DNA from: JAIEPM01 sp964546815
GTDB lineage: Bacteria > Cyanobacteriota > Vampirovibrionia > Obscuribacterales > Obscuribacteraceae
Length of the DNA stretch: 64,000 nt
Reading direction: 5' to 3'
NCBI GenBank assembly: GCA_964546815.1
Contig: CAZJLR010000030.1
Location: 1-64,000 of the forward strand
The notes under the pieces were generated by a model, which was given only the letters and a program-made list of their open reading frames with translations, had not been told where the DNA came from and did no database searches. Both the position numbers and the translations under genes were made by a program. The number at the start of each line of letters is the position of its first letter. Positions within the stretch are counted from its first letter, which is position 1. Below, in pieces: positions 62,012-64,000 of this stretch.

Positions 62012-62968
62012 ATGCGACTTGCACTCAGTTTTTTTAGCGCCTTGTTTTGCCTGATTTTGCTGAATGTCCCTGCCATGGCTCAGGATAAGACCAGCGGGAC
62101 AACACTGTACGGAGGCGTCGCTCATAGCGATGTGTTGCCTCATGTAGACGATGCACTGTCAAAACACCGTCAGGTCGTCAAAGCCAACCCAGCAAACGCA
62201 AAAGTGAGCGAAACAGGCAAGACAATGACACCTGTAAGCGACCCTATTGCAGCACTGACTGGAATGACTACTCTTCAATCTGGAGTAAGCCAGGAAAAGC
62301 GAGCTTATCTGCCTATGACTGGCGTTGCTCAACCAACCACAGACAATAACAAGGTTCTGAGCGGGCAAGTTCAAAAATATACAGCTGAATGGTTCATGAT
62401 ACCTAAATGGTTGGCAGGAAAATGGGCGAAAGCTGGTGACTTAACCGTTTCACTTACTGATTTGCAATCTGGTCAAAAATCATTTCCAAACGAATGGGTC
62501 GACAACAAAATGCAGGCTAACTGGGGTCACCAGGTAGATAAAGCCGGCAATATCTGGCACGTAAACATTTTGCCGTCCGAGCGTGACGGACAATCGGCAG
62601 GCAAAACTGTGCGCTTTTTGACAGTGGTACAAAAATGCGAAAAAACTGATGAATCGTCCCTGGTTACACGTACTCAGTATGTAGTAAGTGAGGCCAATTT
62701 TTTGACAGGCCAGTCCATCGACATGTTCCAACAAGAATCGTTAAATCACTACATTTTGACACCGCAGCGAGACGTGGTGAACGTCAGTACAAACAGGGTC
62801 TTCAATTATCAGGGTATACCGCTTCGTGATGGTCAACTTAAAAGCGAATACAGCCGAATTGCAGAGTTTGTGACTGTTCCTGTGCTAAATGGCATCGACC
62901 TCAAAGAATCACTGAATGAATATTTGGATTCACACGGATTAACGCAGCTGAAAACGAGCGACGATTAG
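62012..62968 (+). CDS. hypothetical secreted protein
   Basis: A 318-residue protein with a signal peptide (ALSFFSALFCLILLNVPAMAQ). I chose the ATG at 62012 as it gives a conventional signal; a TTG at 61997 is also open. The mature part has a WFMIPKWLAGKWAKAGDL segment and a beta-rich body. No known family is recognised. A strong promoter precedes it and no clear ribosome site is seen, so its transcript has a short leader. Confidence 0.6.
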   Translation: MRLALSFFSALFCLILLNVPAMAQDKTSGTTLYGGVAHSDVLPHVDDALSKHRQVVKANPANAKVSETGKTMTPVSDPIAALTGMTTLQSGVSQEKRAYLPMTGVAQPTTDNNKVLSGQVQKYTAEWFMIPKWLAGKWAKAGDLTVSLTDLQSGQKSFPNEWVDNKMQANWGHQVDKAGNIWHVNILPSERDGQSAGKTVRFLTVVQKCEKTDESSLVTRTQYVVSEANFLTGQSIDMFQQESLNHYILTPQRDVVNVSTNRVFNYQGIPLRDGQLKSEYSRIAEFVTVPVLNGIDLKESLNEYLDSHGLTQLKTSDD

Positions 62969-62998
62969 AATCACATTTAGTCTGTTAGAATCGCCCAA

Positions 62999-63454
62999 TC
63001 AGGACATTGGAGGCGGAGCCACAGATCTCTCATTCAAGGCCAGCCAATCAGATATGTCTTGCAATGACATTTTTGAATATTTCAAAAACTGAATCAACAC
63101 ATCTTTGTCTTGTTTTGTGATTCGCACCTTTTCGCCTTCTTCCTGGTCATCACAGAGTGACGCGATGCTGTTGAAATAAACGCTCAAAAGTTTCAACATG
63201 GTGTACTCATCATTGCTATAAAGCTGTGGAGTGCTCATGGCCATAGCAAGTTCTTTTTTACTGATGCCGTCGTTGTTCGTATCGATTCTCGAAAAATTCT
63301 TTTCTATCAAGCGCGCCAGCAACGGTCCGTCGATAGCTTCGATTTTGGCATTTTCACTAGTTGATTTGGGAATGCCGTGATTGGCAACCATACTGACCAT
63401 TTCTGCCATCATTTGCCCAGCAATAGTTTCTTTCATTTTTTTATTGATTATCAT
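62999..63454 (-). CDS. EF-hand protein
   Basis: A 151-residue soluble protein with one canonical EF-hand loop, DTNNDGISKKEL, flanked by helices. A second, weaker region (LCDDQEEGEKVRI) lacks the ligand order. It probably binds one calcium ion. No signal peptide. GGTGA lies before the ATG. It stands alone. Confidence 0.7.
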   Translation of the reverse strand: MIINKKMKETIAGQMMAEMVSMVANHGIPKSTSENAKIEAIDGPLLARLIEKNFSRIDTNNDGISKKELAMAMSTPQLYSNDEYTMLKLLSVYFNSIASLCDDQEEGEKVRITKQDKDVLIQFLKYSKMSLQDISDWLALNERSVAPPPMS

Positions 63455-63641
63455 TCAGCGTCACCTGGGCACCAGCGCGAGTTATTCTATTCAAGCCTGA
63501 GTCGGCATATACATTTTTCCCCCGGGAGGTCATTTGTAACCCGCTCACCGAATTTTGAGAGGCATGATTCGAAGAATCAAAGCTGTTAAACTGTAGGCGC
63601 AACGTTGCATCTATCTCAATTACCTGGTTTTATTTTTGCAT

Positions 63642-64000
63642 ATGAAATCTAAACACTCTTTCGCCGTTGGACTGATCGCATTGTGCTTTTGCATGATTTT
63701 AAGTTCTTGCAAATTAATCGACGACCTGGCTCCTACGCCTGAAGATAAAACAGTTGTGAAAGACTGGCTCGTAGTGCCTGTTTTCTATGCAACCACAAGA
63801 AAACGAGCTGCAGGAAAAGGCATAAACTTTCTGGAAGAAAGAGCAGATTCAGGACTTCAATTCGGCACAAAAAATGTCTGTGTTCCCAAACCCACAAAGC
63901 TTGCTGTTTCACCTGAAACAATAAAACGCATGGGCTGGCAAGAAATTCACTTAGAAAAGGCTCTGGGCAAAGGGAAAAAACCGAGCATAGATAAACCTGA
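63642..64000 (+). CDS. lipoprotein with DUF900-like alpha/beta hydrolase start (partial)
   Basis: The gene runs off the end of the window; 119 codons are visible. It starts with a lipoprotein signal (LIALCFCMILSSCK, Cys after LSS). The next part, VVPVFYATTRKR then LQFGTKNVCVPKP, matches the N-terminus of DUF900-type alpha/beta hydrolases (VPVFYATxR). The nucleophile elbow would lie beyond the window, so activity cannot be checked. Confidence 0.55.
   Translation, partial: MKSKHSFAVGLIALCFCMILSSCKLIDDLAPTPEDKTVVKDWLVVPVFYATTRKRAAGKGINFLEERADSGLQFGTKNVCVPKPTKLAVSPETIKRMGWQEIHLEKALGKGKKPSIDKP

Noticed and set aside
1..64000. CRISPR arrays, tRNA or rRNA genes, insertion sequences, prophage
   Set aside because: No regularly spaced repeats, cloverleaf-like segments with TTCGA arms, transposase-like or phage-like proteins were seen by eye. 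A covariance search would be needed to exclude small RNAs.

Overview
The window is a gene-dense bacterial chromosome segment of moderate GC. It holds about 56 protein genes and no rRNA, tRNA, CRISPR array, insertion sequence or prophage that I can recognise. Several things point to a Gram-negative-type, eukaryote-mimicking bacterium: many secreted or lipobox proteins, Ser/Thr kinases beside histidine kinases, TPR/Sel1/LRV repeat proteins, a class I fumarase and an orphan TonB. My best guess is a non-photosynthetic cyanobacterial relative (Vampirovibrionia/Melainabacteria, perhaps Obscuribacterales). That is an inference from gene style, not a marker-based assignment.

Layout. 1-431: palindromic repeats, then dnaE. 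3.9-6.8 kb: an MDR oxidoreductase and a TPR-metalloprotease coupled to a UPF0158 protein. 6.8-14.3 kb: a minus-strand run of DUF3142 protein, secreted solenoid-like protein, histidine kinase and membrane Ser/Thr kinase. 14.3-19.5 kb: speD with a strong terminator, a second repeat cluster, a lysine/alanine-rich secreted protein, a TonB-like protein, a 42-residue membrane protein and a UspA protein. 19.5-21.2 kb: a DAHP synthase behind an attenuator-like leader, then a divergent PII protein. 22.2-24.9 kb: an apparent envelope-stress operon (Spy/CpxP-like protein, ECF sigma factor, zinc anti-sigma, membrane protein).

25-37 kb: lipoproteins and secreted hypotheticals, a Uma2 nuclease, a two-domain aspartic protease, and the shikimate genes aroB and aroC (minus) diverging from aroA (plus). 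aroA is followed at once by a C39-like cysteine protease candidate. Next come an HslV-like Ntn hydrolase with a histone-H1-like tail and a Gln/Gly/Tyr/Pro repeat protein. 37-42.5 kb: a MoxR-DUF58-transglutaminase operon. 42.5-50.3 kb: housekeeping and metabolic genes (rlmA, glpD, ArsC/Spx-like, an alpha/beta hydrolase, class I fumarase) mixed with hypotheticals.

50.4-61.7 kb is a signalling island. It has a tandem histidine kinase pair (the first lacking its phospho-acceptor His), a Ser/Thr kinase with Sel1 repeats, an LRV-repeat protein, a CHASE2 histidine kinase with its own response regulator, and an OmpR-type regulator with its kinase. The window ends with a secreted hypothetical, an EF-hand protein and the start of a DUF900-like lipoprotein hydrolase. 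The least ordinary items are the stand-alone HslV-like protease, the pseudo-histidine-kinase pair, the attenuator-like aro leader with its co-located odd PII protein, and a dispersed 21-bp palindromic repeat. None of them is demonstrated here to be a new system.
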